Shown piece after piece: positions 7,644 to 15,829 of a DNA stretch of 64,000 nucleotides. Source of the DNA: Mucilaginibacter sp. CSA2-8R. GTDB lineage: Bacteria > Bacteroidota > Bacteroidia > Sphingobacteriales > Sphingobacteriaceae. The notes below the pieces were generated by a model. It was not told the origin of the DNA. It saw only the letters and a list, made by a program, of their open reading frames with translations, and did no database searches. The first letter of the stretch is position 1. Every line of letters begins with the position of its first letter. The DNA lies in the NCBI RefSeq assembly GCF_038806765.1, contig NZ_CP152389.1, positions 1,426,001-1,490,000 of the forward strand, written 5' to 3'. Made by a program: the position numbers and the translations under genes.

Positions 7644-8783
7644 ATGGCTACAAGAATATACCTTGATAATGCTGCCACAACGCCGATTGATCCTGAGGTT
7701 ATGAAGCAGATGGTGCAGGTGATGGAAAGCCAGTTTGGTAATCCGTCATCCATACACGCACATGGTCGTGAGGCTCGTTCGTTAATCGAAAAAGCACGTA
7801 AAACCATTGCTGGTTTACTGCATACCTCGCCCGCCGAAATATTTTTTACATCCGGAGGTACAGAGGCTGATAATACCGCCATACGTTGCGGCATCATCGA
7901 CCATGGCTTAAAACATGCCATTACCAGCCGCATAGAGCATCATGCCGTAGTGCATACTTTAGAAGCGCTTGAAAAAGCCGGCGTAATTAAACTAAGTTTT
8001 GTTGATACCGACAGCAAAGGCAATATCGACTATGCGCAGCTGGAGCAGTTGCTGCAAAATAACGAGCGTACTTTTGTATCGCTGATGCATGCCAACAATG
8101 AAATCGGTACGCTAACGGACATTGAAAGGGTAGGCGAAATTTGCGAAAAATACAATGCATTGTACCATTGCGATACCGTACAGACTGTAGGGCACTACGT
8201 GCACGACCTCAGCAAACTCAAAGTTCACTTTATGGTTTGCGCGGCGCACAAGCTGCATGGGCCTAAAGGAACCGGATTTTTGTATGTAAATCATAAGGTC
8301 AAGATAAATCCGATGATTTACGGAGGCTCACAAGAGCGTAATATGCGCGGCGGTACCGAAAACATCTACGGCATTGCCGGGCTCGCTAAAGCCCTCGAAA
8401 TGGCTTATGCAGACATGGAGGCTCACCAATCGCATATTCAAGGCTTAAAAGACTATATGATTGAGCAATTATCGCAAATTCCAGGGGTGCATTTTAACGG
8501 TGAGACTGATGCAGACAAAAGTTTGTATACAGTTTTAAATGTGTCTTTCCCGGAGATGGAGATGGCTGATATGTTATTATTCAGTTTAGACATCGCTGGT
8601 ATTTCGGCATCGGGCGGCAGCGCCTGTAGTTCGGGTACCAATATTGGCTCGCACGTTTTAAACGGAATTGGTGCCAACCCTAACAGGCCGGCGGTACGTT
8701 TCTCTTTCTCTAAATACAATACCCTTCAGGAAATTGATTTTGCAATCAGCAAAATTAAAGAAGTATGCGCCGTGAACGCATAA
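7644..8783 (+). CDS. Cysteine desulfurase, IscS/NifS type
   Basis: This 379-residue PLP enzyme removes sulfur from cysteine for Fe-S clusters and thio-modifications. The PLP lysine is in AAHKLHGPKG (Lys 203). HH near residues 99-101 supplies the stacking histidine, and the persulfide cysteine is in SGGSACSSG (Cys 328) on a flexible loop. The N-terminal IYLDNAATTPIDP is diagnostic of class V aminotransferase-fold desulfurases. The short catalytic-Cys loop without SufS features favours the IscS/NifS group. No iscU or sufBCD gene is adjacent; glmM is 64 bases upstream. Homologues in this phylum often serve tRNA thiolation, which is an inference here. Confidence 0.9.
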   Translation: MATRIYLDNAATTPIDPEVMKQMVQVMESQFGNPSSIHAHGREARSLIEKARKTIAGLLHTSPAEIFFTSGGTEADNTAIRCGIIDHGLKHAITSRIEHHAVVHTLEALEKAGVIKLSFVDTDSKGNIDYAQLEQLLQNNERTFVSLMHANNEIGTLTDIERVGEICEKYNALYHCDTVQTVGHYVHDLSKLKVHFMVCAAHKLHGPKGTGFLYVNHKVKINPMIYGGSQERNMRGGTENIYGIAGLAKALEMAYADMEAHQSHIQGLKDYMIEQLSQIPGVHFNGETDADKSLYTVLNVSFPEMEMADMLLFSLDIAGISASGGSACSSGTNIGSHVLNGIGANPNRPAVRFSFSKYNTLQEIDFAISKIKEVCAVNA

Positions 8784-8799
8784 GCGTTTATCAAACGCT
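8783..8799 (+). terminator. Small hairpin at the cysteine desulfurase stop codon
   Basis: AGCGTTT-ATC-AAACGCT forms a 7-bp stem with a 3-base loop, beginning on the last base of the TAA stop. A T-rich stretch follows about 15 bases later. It is a plausible but weak terminator for the plus-strand gene. Confidence 0.4.
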
Positions 8800-8832
8800 C
8801 TACTAATAATCCAAATTTTTCTTGTTTATAAC

Positions 8833-8866
8833 TACATCAGTTAAGTCTAAAAACTTAACTGATGTA
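8833..8866 (-). terminator. 13-bp stem containing the stop codon of the downstream minus-strand gene
   Basis: TACATCAGTTAAG (8833-8845) and its exact reverse complement (8854-8866) are separated by 8 bases (loop TCTAAAAA on the plus strand). On the minus strand the first arm encodes the last three residues and the TAA stop of the small membrane protein at 8855-9148, so coding end and terminator are fused. It lies between two convergent genes and may act in both directions. Confidence 0.6.
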
Positions 8867-9148
8867 ATCTCTGTCTTCGTCACTTAGTGTATCGTCTGTA
8901 CGCTTAGTGGGGTTCACTTGCTCGTTGTAGTCTTCGTGCCGTTCCATAGTATTACTCTTCTTTTTCATCGGCCAGCTTACTAGCACACCTAACAGAAAGG
9001 CGCTAACCGATACGGTAGTCAGCATTGTTGTCTTAGGCACAATGGCCGACATACCCAAAATTACAAATTCTGTTTCGGTTGTATTTTGAATGATAGTGAT
9101 AGTTAAAAAGGCAAGGATAGCAATGGATAGGATAGCTCTAAAACTCAT
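8855..9148 (-). CDS. Small two-helix membrane protein, LapA-like
   Basis: This 97-residue protein starts at the ATG at 9148 (MSFRAILSI); an upstream start at 9181 would add a non-hydrophobic leader. It has two membrane helices (about residues 4-20 and 41-59) joined by IIQNTTETEFVILGMSAIVP. The first-helix end with QN and the following beta-like segment resemble the LapA/DUF1049 family of inner-membrane envelope-assembly proteins. The last 35 residues are charged and probably cytoplasmic. The family link rests on pattern only and should be treated as moderate. It is followed by nearly 950 bp without genes on its upstream side. Confidence 0.55.
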   Translation of the reverse strand: MSFRAILSIAILAFLTITIIQNTTETEFVILGMSAIVPKTTMLTTVSVSAFLLGVLVSWPMKKKSNTMERHEDYNEQVNPTKRTDDTLSDEDRDYIS

Positions 9149-10093
9149 ATAACAACTGTCTAAAGTGATTGAACCTGCCACAAGCAGGACGGATTTCTTT
9201 TCTAAATATCGCTTGTTTACGTGGTTGTTGCATACCGATTACTCTTTTTTCTGCAACGTTTTTCGGAGTTTAAATTCTCAGTGAATGATGATGTAAGCAT
9301 TAGGATAGTAGTAATAGCCTTTTTCTATATTTTTTGTATTTCAAGTTCGATACACTTAAGCTGACTGTTCCGAAAAATTTATGATTGACAAATTTAGTTT
9401 ATAAGTTTACTGATAAACTATTGATTTTCAACATATAATACCTGTCAAATGAGCAGACTTTTGCAATTTTGCTAATTATTTTAGTAAATATCCGTTTTCA
9501 AGTTATCTTTAAATAAAAAAATTGATTTATTTAATGTATATATATATATGATAATCAATGATTTGTAATTTAAGTAATTATGTGATAGGTCTCAAAAATA
9601 CAAGCTGTTAATGTAAGTTACAGTGATTTATGGGTTAAAAATTATTTTTAAATTTTACACTAAGTCAAATTTAAATTTCGCGCATAAGGGCTTCAATTTG
9701 TTTTGTACGATCCAATGTGCGTTAAGGATTTAAATAGTCTTAAAAGGACTTAAAATCAATTTGGGTGAATGCCCTGTTGATAGAAGTTTTGGGCGACATA
9801 TAAAATTGCGCGTCCAATTTGTGAAGAAGTATTAAATGGGATTGAGTCTGAATTTATTGTTAGGGTTGATTAAACAGATAACAAAAAGATGAAATGGAAC
9901 TGGCACCGCACTCTGCAAGTAAGACGGCTTACTCGTTGTTCACGAGAGTTGATTTGTTGTTATTGACGATTCAGAAAGTTGGCTCTGATACAGCTTAACG
10001 CTAAGTTTGGATATTAAACGCAACGAGGCTTTGAGTAGCCTAAAGCAGAACCCAGTGCTTAGTGTATTAAAAGGCAGTAAAAATATGATGCTG
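9149..10093. other. About 945 bp with no recognisable gene
   Basis: I find no open frame with protein-like character, no tRNA cloverleaf and no mobile element in this stretch. It is AT-rich, with an alternating TA tract at 9537-9549. The segment around 9911-9947 is different: AGTAAG-ACGG-CTTACT (9918-9933) is followed directly by a CTCGT/ACGAG stem (9932-9946), two overlapping small hairpins in less AT-rich sequence. A decayed gene or a small structured RNA is possible, but neither can be shown from the sequence. Confidence 0.6.
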
Positions 10094-11011
10094 TTAAAAA
10101 GCGGTATTCCGGTTTCTAAATTTTACGACTTGTTTTTGTACCACCGGAAATAGGAAGATGGTGGATAGGATAATGAGCGCGCCCAGCCAGAAGCCTAAGC
10201 TCATGGTATGCAAATCGCCAAAAAACATAAAGGCCATAATGATGCCATAAACAGGCTCAAGATTGGTAATTAGAGCTACCTTAAAAGCTGATAGTTCGCG
10301 CATTACCGATACCCCGGCTACGTACGCTAATGAAGTGCAAACCGTACCTAAGATTAAGAGGTACCCTATGTCGTAATTTCGGGGTATTTGTAATTGGCTC
10401 ATCGTGTTGGTGGCCAGCATATAGATTGTTATCCATAGAAATGCGCCTACCAGTTCATAAAAAGCTATTACAGGTGGCGAGATTTGCTGCACCTGGCGGG
10501 AGTTAATGATCGAAAACAGGCTTGCTGCTGCAGCGCTTAAAAGACCCAGGATAATACCTTGTGTATATTGTGTCTCAAACTTAAAAATAAGGGCGATGCC
10601 GGTTATGATGAGAAGACCCGACAAAATCTCGAGTTTAGAGATGGGTTTGCGGTTAATAATAGGTTCGAAAATAGCGGTGAACAGCGTAATTGATGACAGG
10701 CAAACTAAAGTTACCGATACAGTAGACACTTTAATAGCGTAAAAGAACAAAATCCAATGGCCGCCCACCAATGCGCCTGTAAGCATTAGTTTAATAAGTG
10801 TGCCACGGTCTAACTTAATGTCCTGCCGGTTAAATTTAAAGTATAAAAACAGTGTACAAAAGGCAATCAGTACGCGGTACCATACCAGGTTTACTGCCGT
10901 AATGGTAATCAGTTTACCCAGTATGCCGGTAAATCCCCATATAAATACAGTAAAGTGTAGTATGAGTAAATTTTTATTAAGCTGGTAGGTAGGTGGCTTT
11001 TCCGGATGCAT
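10094..11011 (-). CDS. DMT family transporter with two EamA domains
   Basis: This 305-residue protein has ten predicted membrane helices arranged as two EamA repeats (about residues 15-145 and 155-290), typical of drug/metabolite exporters. The first helix contains HFTVFIWGFTGILGKL, and the second repeat starts GIILGLLSAAAASLFSIIN. I chose the ATG at 11011 (MHPEKPPTYQLN) because it lies after the stop of the upstream permease gene. The upstream ATG at 11104 would create a 44-bp overlap and a leader unlike the family. The substrate is unknown. It is the third gene after tgt and the LptF/G-type permease in one direction. Confidence 0.82.
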   Translation of the reverse strand: MHPEKPPTYQLNKNLLILHFTVFIWGFTGILGKLITITAVNLVWYRVLIAFCTLFLYFKFNRQDIKLDRGTLIKLMLTGALVGGHWILFFYAIKVSTVSVTLVCLSSITLFTAIFEPIINRKPISKLEILSGLLIITGIALIFKFETQYTQGIILGLLSAAAASLFSIINSRQVQQISPPVIAFYELVGAFLWITIYMLATNTMSQLQIPRNYDIGYLLILGTVCTSLAYVAGVSVMRELSAFKVALITNLEPVYGIIMAFMFFGDLHTMSLGFWLGALIILSTIFLFPVVQKQVVKFRNRNTAF

Positions 11012-11060
11012 CTGTAAGCTGGCAAAATAGGGTAATAAATAAACAAGAAGTTGACGTGCA

Positions 11061-12170
11061 CTATTTAGGTGCCTTGCGTAAAAGGTAGAAGCCTGTAAGG
11101 CCAAAGACTACGTTAGGGATAAATACTGCAATAATAGGGGGTAAATTGGCCTTGAGCGAGAACACGTTGGCAAAGCGGTCGACCACGATATACAGAAAGC
11201 ATAACAATATACCTATACCCAAAGGCAAACCGATACCACCCCGTACTTTGCGCGATGATATAGATACCCCAATTAAGGTAAGTACAAAGGCTGATAGCGG
11301 ATAAATAAAACGACGGTATTTTTCTAACTGTAATTCTACCAGCCGGCCGGTACCGCGAATTCTTTCCTTTTCAATCTGCTTGCTTAAATCTGAAGTTGAA
11401 ATGGCCCGGTAAATGTTGGTATTGATATCGTTGTTAGCTTCAAAATCAGATGGGCGCATATCCAGCACGGTATCCTTGCGGGGGCCTTCTAAAAACTGTT
11501 CTTTAAGTCCCTTAATGTAGCGTACTTTGTACTCCTGTATTGACCAATTCCGCTTCAGCGAATCATAAACTACGCGTTGGGCAGTTAGCTTTTCTTTAAG
11601 CTCATCGCCGTCAAATTTCTCCATGGTAAAATTGTAGCCGGTGTGCACTACGTTATCGTACGACTGTAAATAAACGTATGTGCGATTGTCCAGCTGCATG
11701 TGCAGATCCTTTTGGGTAGGGTCAGAACTGTCGGTATAAGTATGAGCAAACCTAACGCTTAGCTTATTGGTAAATGGAATGAAGTAAACGTTACCAAAAA
11801 AGAAAAACACAAAAATAACCCCCGAAGCAATAAAGTAAGGCCTTAAAAAGCGGTTAAAGCTAACCTTGCCACTAAGTATGGGCACAATTTCGGTTTGGTT
11901 AGCCATTTTTGCCGTAAAGAAGATGACCGCCAAAAAGTTAATAAGCGGCAATAGGATGTTGGCGTAATAAGGCAGGTAACCACCGTAGTATAAAAATACA
12001 ATGGCGCTTAACGGTGCTTTACTTTTCAAAAAATCATCCAGGTGTTCAGATACATCAAACACTACAATAATCACCAGGAATAAAACAAGCGTAAATAAAA
12101 AGGTACCCAGATATTTACGGATAATATACCAGTCGATTATTTTAATGTAGTTATCCAGAAATTTGAACAT
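11061..12170 (-). CDS. LptF/LptG (YjgP/YjgQ) family permease
   Basis: This 369-residue membrane protein belongs to the permease half of the LPS exporter LptB2FG, which extracts lipopolysaccharide from the inner membrane towards the Lpt bridge. Layout: three N-terminal helices (to about residue 130), a periplasmic beta-jellyroll (about 135-265), then three C-terminal helices, starting with the segment YPLSAFVLTLIGVSISSRK. The N-terminal IDWYIIRKYLGTFLFTL is diagnostic of the family. LptF and LptG cannot be separated here; the single-gene setting next to tgt is common in Bacteroidota as far as I recall. Its start overlaps the tgt stop by one base, so it is translationally coupled. Confidence 0.88.
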   Translation of the reverse strand: MFKFLDNYIKIIDWYIIRKYLGTFLFTLVLFLVIIVVFDVSEHLDDFLKSKAPLSAIVFLYYGGYLPYYANILLPLINFLAVIFFTAKMANQTEIVPILSGKVSFNRFLRPYFIASGVIFVFFFFGNVYFIPFTNKLSVRFAHTYTDSSDPTQKDLHMQLDNRTYVYLQSYDNVVHTGYNFTMEKFDGDELKEKLTAQRVVYDSLKRNWSIQEYKVRYIKGLKEQFLEGPRKDTVLDMRPSDFEANNDINTNIYRAISTSDLSKQIEKERIRGTGRLVELQLEKYRRFIYPLSAFVLTLIGVSISSRKVRGGIGLPLGIGILLCFLYIVVDRFANVFSLKANLPPIIAVFIPNVVFGLTGFYLLRKAPK

Positions 12171-13300
12171 TACAGGCGTTGGGCTAATTGTTTAACCATC
12201 GTATTCTTCCAACTGTAAAATTCGCCGCTTATTATCTTTTTACGCGCTTCGGTTACTAACCAAAGGTAAAAATGCAGGTTATGTAAACTGGCAATCTGTG
12301 CACCCAGCATTTCGCCCGAGGTAATCAGGTGTCTTAAATAAGCTTTGGTGTGTTGCTGATCTACCCACAGGTCGCTGTCGGCATCAATAGGAGAAAAGTC
12401 ATTCTTCCATTTTTCGTTGCGCATGTTCAGGATGCCGTTGCGGGTAAACAGCAGGCCGTGGCGGGCATTGCGGGTAGGCATCACGCAATCAAACATATCA
12501 ACTCCCAGCGCAATGTTTTCCAAGATGTTTACCGGTGTGCCAACCCCCATCAGGTAGCGGGGTTTTTGCTCTGGTAAAATATTGCAAACCAGCTCGGTCA
12601 TGGCATACATTTCTTCGGCCGGTTCGCCGACAGAGAGTCCGCCTATGGCGTTTCCTTCGCGATCAAAAGAGGCAATTACCTCAGCCGATTTTTCGCGCAG
12701 GTCTTTATAAACCGACCCTTGCACAATCGGAAACAGTGTTTGGCTGTAGCTATATTTAGGCTCAGTACTATCAAAGCGATCACAGCAGCGCTTAAGCCAG
12801 CGATGCGTCATCTCAATAGACCGGCGGGCATAGTGGTAATCACAGGGGTAGGGCGTACACTCATCAAAAGCCATAATTATATCGGCGCCGATAATCCTTT
12901 GGATGTCCATAGCCGCCTCGGGCGTAAACAAATGTTTAGAGCCATCAATGTGCGACCGGAAGGTAACGCCTTCTTCTTTAATTTTGCGGGCCTGGCTTAG
13001 TGAATACACCTGGTAGCCACCGCTATCGGTTAAAATAGGGCCACCCCAGCCGTTAAATTTATGCAGGCCACCGGCTTGTTCCAGCGTGTGCAAGCCCGGC
13101 CGAAGGTAAAGGTGGTAAGTATTGCCTAAAATAATTTGTGCATTAATGTCGCTTTTTAATTCGCGCTGATGCACAGCCTTTACAGTACCTGCGGTACCTA
13201 CGGGCATAAATATTGGTGTTTGTATAACACCGTGGTCTGTATTGATTTCTCCGGCGCGTGCCTTCGAAAATTTATCCTGAGCTGTTAAATTAAAATTCAT
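12170..13300 (-). CDS. tgt: tRNA-guanine transglycosylase (queuine/preQ1), lacking the usual zinc cysteines
   Basis: TGT exchanges guanine-34 of GUN-anticodon tRNAs for preQ1. Catalytic features are present: TDSGGYQVYS with the general acid Asp 92, the substrate block GGLSVGEPAEE (about 220-230), and GVDMFDCVMPTRNARHG (266-282) with the nucleophilic Asp. At residues 305-322, where E. coli-type enzymes have the CxCxxC zinc ligands before YLRHL, the sequence is DADSDLWVDQQHTKAYLRHL with no cysteine. The His of the following SLHNLHFYLWL segment is kept. The length (376) is normal, so this is substitution rather than truncation. Function is otherwise well supported. It is the first gene of a tgt-permease-DMT run. 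Confidence 0.92.
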   Translation of the reverse strand: MNFNLTAQDKFSKARAGEINTDHGVIQTPIFMPVGTAGTVKAVHQRELKSDINAQIILGNTYHLYLRPGLHTLEQAGGLHKFNGWGGPILTDSGGYQVYSLSQARKIKEEGVTFRSHIDGSKHLFTPEAAMDIQRIIGADIIMAFDECTPYPCDYHYARRSIEMTHRWLKRCCDRFDSTEPKYSYSQTLFPIVQGSVYKDLREKSAEVIASFDREGNAIGGLSVGEPAEEMYAMTELVCNILPEQKPRYLMGVGTPVNILENIALGVDMFDCVMPTRNARHGLLFTRNGILNMRNEKWKNDFSPIDADSDLWVDQQHTKAYLRHLITSGEMLGAQIASLHNLHFYLWLVTEARKKIISGEFYSWKNTMVKQLAQRL

Positions 13301-13370
13301 GGTAAGGTTGCAAAATTACTAAAATTATGCGGTAAGGTGCCTTTGTTAATTTGGCAGATAGCAGCAGGGA

Positions 13371-14585
13371 ATGAAACGTGTTTTAACCGTTGGTTATTTC
13401 AAAGTATATGTTTTTAAATCACTTAAAATTAACAATTTTGCTGCCTTATTATTTTTGAACAATTTGGAACTATATATACCCGAAGCCTTACTTCTATTAT
13501 TCTTGTTATGCTTTGTGGTGCAGATGTGCTTTTTGCTCATTCAGCAACGTCGTTTTGCCGCTTATCAATTGCCCGCTCAGCAAGCAGGTGCAACAGCAGT
13601 ACCAGTTTCTGTAGTTATAAGTGCCCGTAACGAGGCCGAAAATTTAACCAGGTTTTTGCCTGCAATATTGGCACAAAACTACCCGCAGTTTGAGGTGGTA
13701 GTGGTAAATGATTGCTCAACAGATGAATCTGACTTAATTCTTCTTAACTTAAGCGAAAACCATCCGCACCTTAAGTTGGTTACAGTTACAGAACACCGCC
13801 GGTTTAAAACCGGAAAAAAGTTTGCCTTAACCATGGGTATAAAAGCTGCAGCCTACGAACACCTTCTTTTTACGGATGCCGATTGCGAGCCGGCTTCGCC
13901 GCAGTGGATTGCCCATATGGCTGCAAATTTTACCGGCAAAACTGAAATTGTTTTAGGTTATTCGCCTTATATCAAAGCAAGCGGCTTTATCAACACGTTT
14001 ACGCGCTTTGAAACGCTCAAAACAGCCATCAATTACCTGTCGGCAGCGTTAGGTCGCAATGCTTATATGGGTATTGGCCGCAATCTGGCATACACTAAGT
14101 CCTTGTTTTTTAGTAGTAAAGGTTTTGCTGCTCACTTGCATGTGATGGCTGGTGATGACGATTTGTTTGTGAACAAGAATGCTACCCCAGAAAATACTAC
14201 GATTGAAGTGCACCCGGAAAGCTTTATGTTTACCGAAGCTAAAAGTAGTTTTGGTGCATATTATCGGCAAAAAAAGCGGCATATGGGAGTGGGGGGCTTG
14301 TATAAAGGTAAGCATCGGTTTATGTTGAGTTTAGAGGCAATGACCGGTTTTTTATTTTATGTTACTTTAGGTTTTTGTGTATATTTCCAGCAGCAACCCA
14401 TCATGCTTGCCAGTGCTTACCTGGTAAGGATGATAACTCAATTGATTGTTTATTATTTATCAGCTAAGAAGCTGACAGGTATTGATTTATTGTGGTTTAT
14501 TCCTTTTTTTGATCTGTTCTATTATTTGTATTTAAACATATTTGGCCTGATAGGAACCTTTATAAAAACAACCCAATGGAAGTAA
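13371..14585 (+). CDS. Membrane-bound family 2 glycosyltransferase
   Basis: This protein of about 404 residues has an N-terminal hydrophobic segment (about 35-58), a GT-A catalytic domain and three or so C-terminal helices (about 320-400). The GT2 motifs are VSVVISARNEAENL, VVNDCSTDES, the DxD motif LLFTDADCEP, a GDDDLFVN acidic motif, and RQKKRHMG in place of the QxxRW motif. It resembles processive or lipid-linked sugar transferases of the inner membrane; acceptor and donor are unknown. The first 30 residues look weakly conserved, so the start may lie downstream at a non-ATG codon. Its end overlaps the sigma factor gene by 10 bases. Confidence 0.82.
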   Translation: MKRVLTVGYFKVYVFKSLKINNFAALLFLNNLELYIPEALLLLFLLCFVVQMCFLLIQQRRFAAYQLPAQQAGATAVPVSVVISARNEAENLTRFLPAILAQNYPQFEVVVVNDCSTDESDLILLNLSENHPHLKLVTVTEHRRFKTGKKFALTMGIKAAAYEHLLFTDADCEPASPQWIAHMAANFTGKTEIVLGYSPYIKASGFINTFTRFETLKTAINYLSAALGRNAYMGIGRNLAYTKSLFFSSKGFAAHLHVMAGDDDLFVNKNATPENTTIEVHPESFMFTEAKSSFGAYYRQKKRHMGVGGLYKGKHRFMLSLEAMTGFLFYVTLGFCVYFQQQPIMLASAYLVRMITQLIVYYLSAKKLTGIDLLWFIPFFDLFYYLYLNIFGLIGTFIKTTQWK

Positions 14586-15169
14586 ATGCTAATTTTACCG
14601 AAAACGCAAAAAACGACTATCAACTGGTGTTGAAAGCACGTGAGGGCAGTCAGAAGGCGTATGCTGACCTGATGCAGCGGTATAAAGATTCTATTTATTT
14701 TATGTCGTTAAAGATGGTGAATAACCGGGAAGACGCCATGGATATAACTGTCGAAACCTTTGCCAAGGCGTTTGAAAAGCTTGATAAATACCAGCCTGAG
14801 TTTGCCTTTAGCACCTGGCTGTTTAGAGTGGCTACCAACAACTGTATCGACTTTTTGCGTAAGAAAAAACTAAGTACGGTTTCTATCGACAATATGATGG
14901 ATGAGGATGATGACCGCCCGATGCAAATCAAAGCCGACACACTAAACCCGGAAGAAACATCCATTAAAAAACAACAATCAAAAGATTTGAAGGTGCTTAT
15001 TGAAAGTTTGCCTCCGCGTTACCGTAATTTGCTGACCTTGAGATATTTTGATGAGTTATCTTACGAAGAGATTGCACAACAGCTCGACCTGCCTTTAGGC
15101 ACAGTAAAAGCGCAATTGTTCAGGGCAAAATACCTGCTCGGTAATATCATCAACCGTATGGAGCGCTAA
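14576..15169 (+). CDS. ECF-type RNA polymerase sigma factor
   Basis: This is a 197-residue sigma-70 family protein with only regions 2 and 4. Region 2 spans about residues 28-100 and includes REDAMDITVETFAKAFEKL and FSTWLFRVATNNCIDFLR. Region 4 spans about 140-190 and includes the helix-turn-helix SYEEIAQQLDLPLGTVKAQLFRA. An acidic linker (MMDEDDDRP) separates them. No anti-sigma factor gene is adjacent: it overlaps the preceding glycosyltransferase by 10 bases and ends directly against rsmG (TAA-ATG). Control by an anti-sigma factor elsewhere, or by expression level alone, remains open. Confidence 0.9.
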   Translation: MEVNANFTENAKNDYQLVLKAREGSQKAYADLMQRYKDSIYFMSLKMVNNREDAMDITVETFAKAFEKLDKYQPEFAFSTWLFRVATNNCIDFLRKKKLSTVSIDNMMDEDDDRPMQIKADTLNPEETSIKKQQSKDLKVLIESLPPRYRNLLTLRYFDELSYEEIAQQLDLPLGTVKAQLFRAKYLLGNIINRMER

Positions 15170-15796
15170 ATGGACGAACAGTTCTTACTTAAATATTTCC
15201 CCCAGCTTTCTGCGCAGCAACTGGAGCAATTCAGTTTACTGAAAGATTTATACGCGCACTGGAACCAGCAAATCAATGTCATATCCCGCAAGGATATTGA
15301 CGCTTTGTATGAGCGTCATATCTTGCACTCATTAGGTATAGCTAAAGTGATGTCCTTTTTACCCGGTGAGCACGTACTTGATGTAGGTACAGGTGGGGGG
15401 TTTCCGGGTATTCCGCTGGCAGTTATGTTTCCCGAAACTAAATTTCACCTGGTAGACAGTATCGGCAAAAAAATCAAAGTAGTGCAGGAGGTTGCGAAGG
15501 GAGCAGGCCTCAAAAATGTAACTGCCACGCATGCCCGTGCCGAGCAAATTCCCGGAAAATTTGACTTCGTGGTATCAAGAGCTGTTACGCAGTTAAAAGA
15601 CTTTTATCCGTGGGTAAAAGATAAATTCAGTAAGACATCGCGCAACCAATTAACTAACGGAATCCTTTATTTGAAAGGGGGAGACCTAAAACAAGAAATT
15701 GCCGAATCGGGTTTAGCCGTTCAGCAATTTTATCTCAAAGATTATTTTGATGAAGAGTTCTTTGAGACTAAACAGGTGATTTATGTGAAAGTTTAG
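15170..15796 (+). CDS. rsmG: 16S rRNA (guanine-527-N7) methyltransferase RsmG
   Basis: This 208-residue SAM-dependent methyltransferase modifies G527 of 16S rRNA, near the streptomycin site. It has the GidB/RsmG pattern: LYERHILHSLGIAK, then the SAM motif LDVGTGGGFPGIPLA (about 70-84), HLVDSIGKKIKVVQEV, and the catalytic-region VVSRAVTQLKDFYPW. The ATG starts on the base after the sigma factor stop, so translation is probably coupled. The length is normal for the family. Confidence 0.92.
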   Translation: MDEQFLLKYFPQLSAQQLEQFSLLKDLYAHWNQQINVISRKDIDALYERHILHSLGIAKVMSFLPGEHVLDVGTGGGFPGIPLAVMFPETKFHLVDSIGKKIKVVQEVAKGAGLKNVTATHARAEQIPGKFDFVVSRAVTQLKDFYPWVKDKFSKTSRNQLTNGILYLKGGDLKQEIAESGLAVQQFYLKDYFDEEFFETKQVIYVKV

Positions 15797-15829
15797 ATTG
15801 TGTTTATTAAAAGGCTGTCTCATAGTTAT

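Noticed and set aside
9537..9549. Alternating TA tract as a functional repeat
   Set aside because: Short and in very AT-rich sequence; no evidence that it is more than a simple-sequence run.
9900..9970. Possible tRNA in the empty region
   Set aside because: Two small hairpins are present but no acceptor stem, T-loop GTTCRANNC pattern or cloverleaf could be built.
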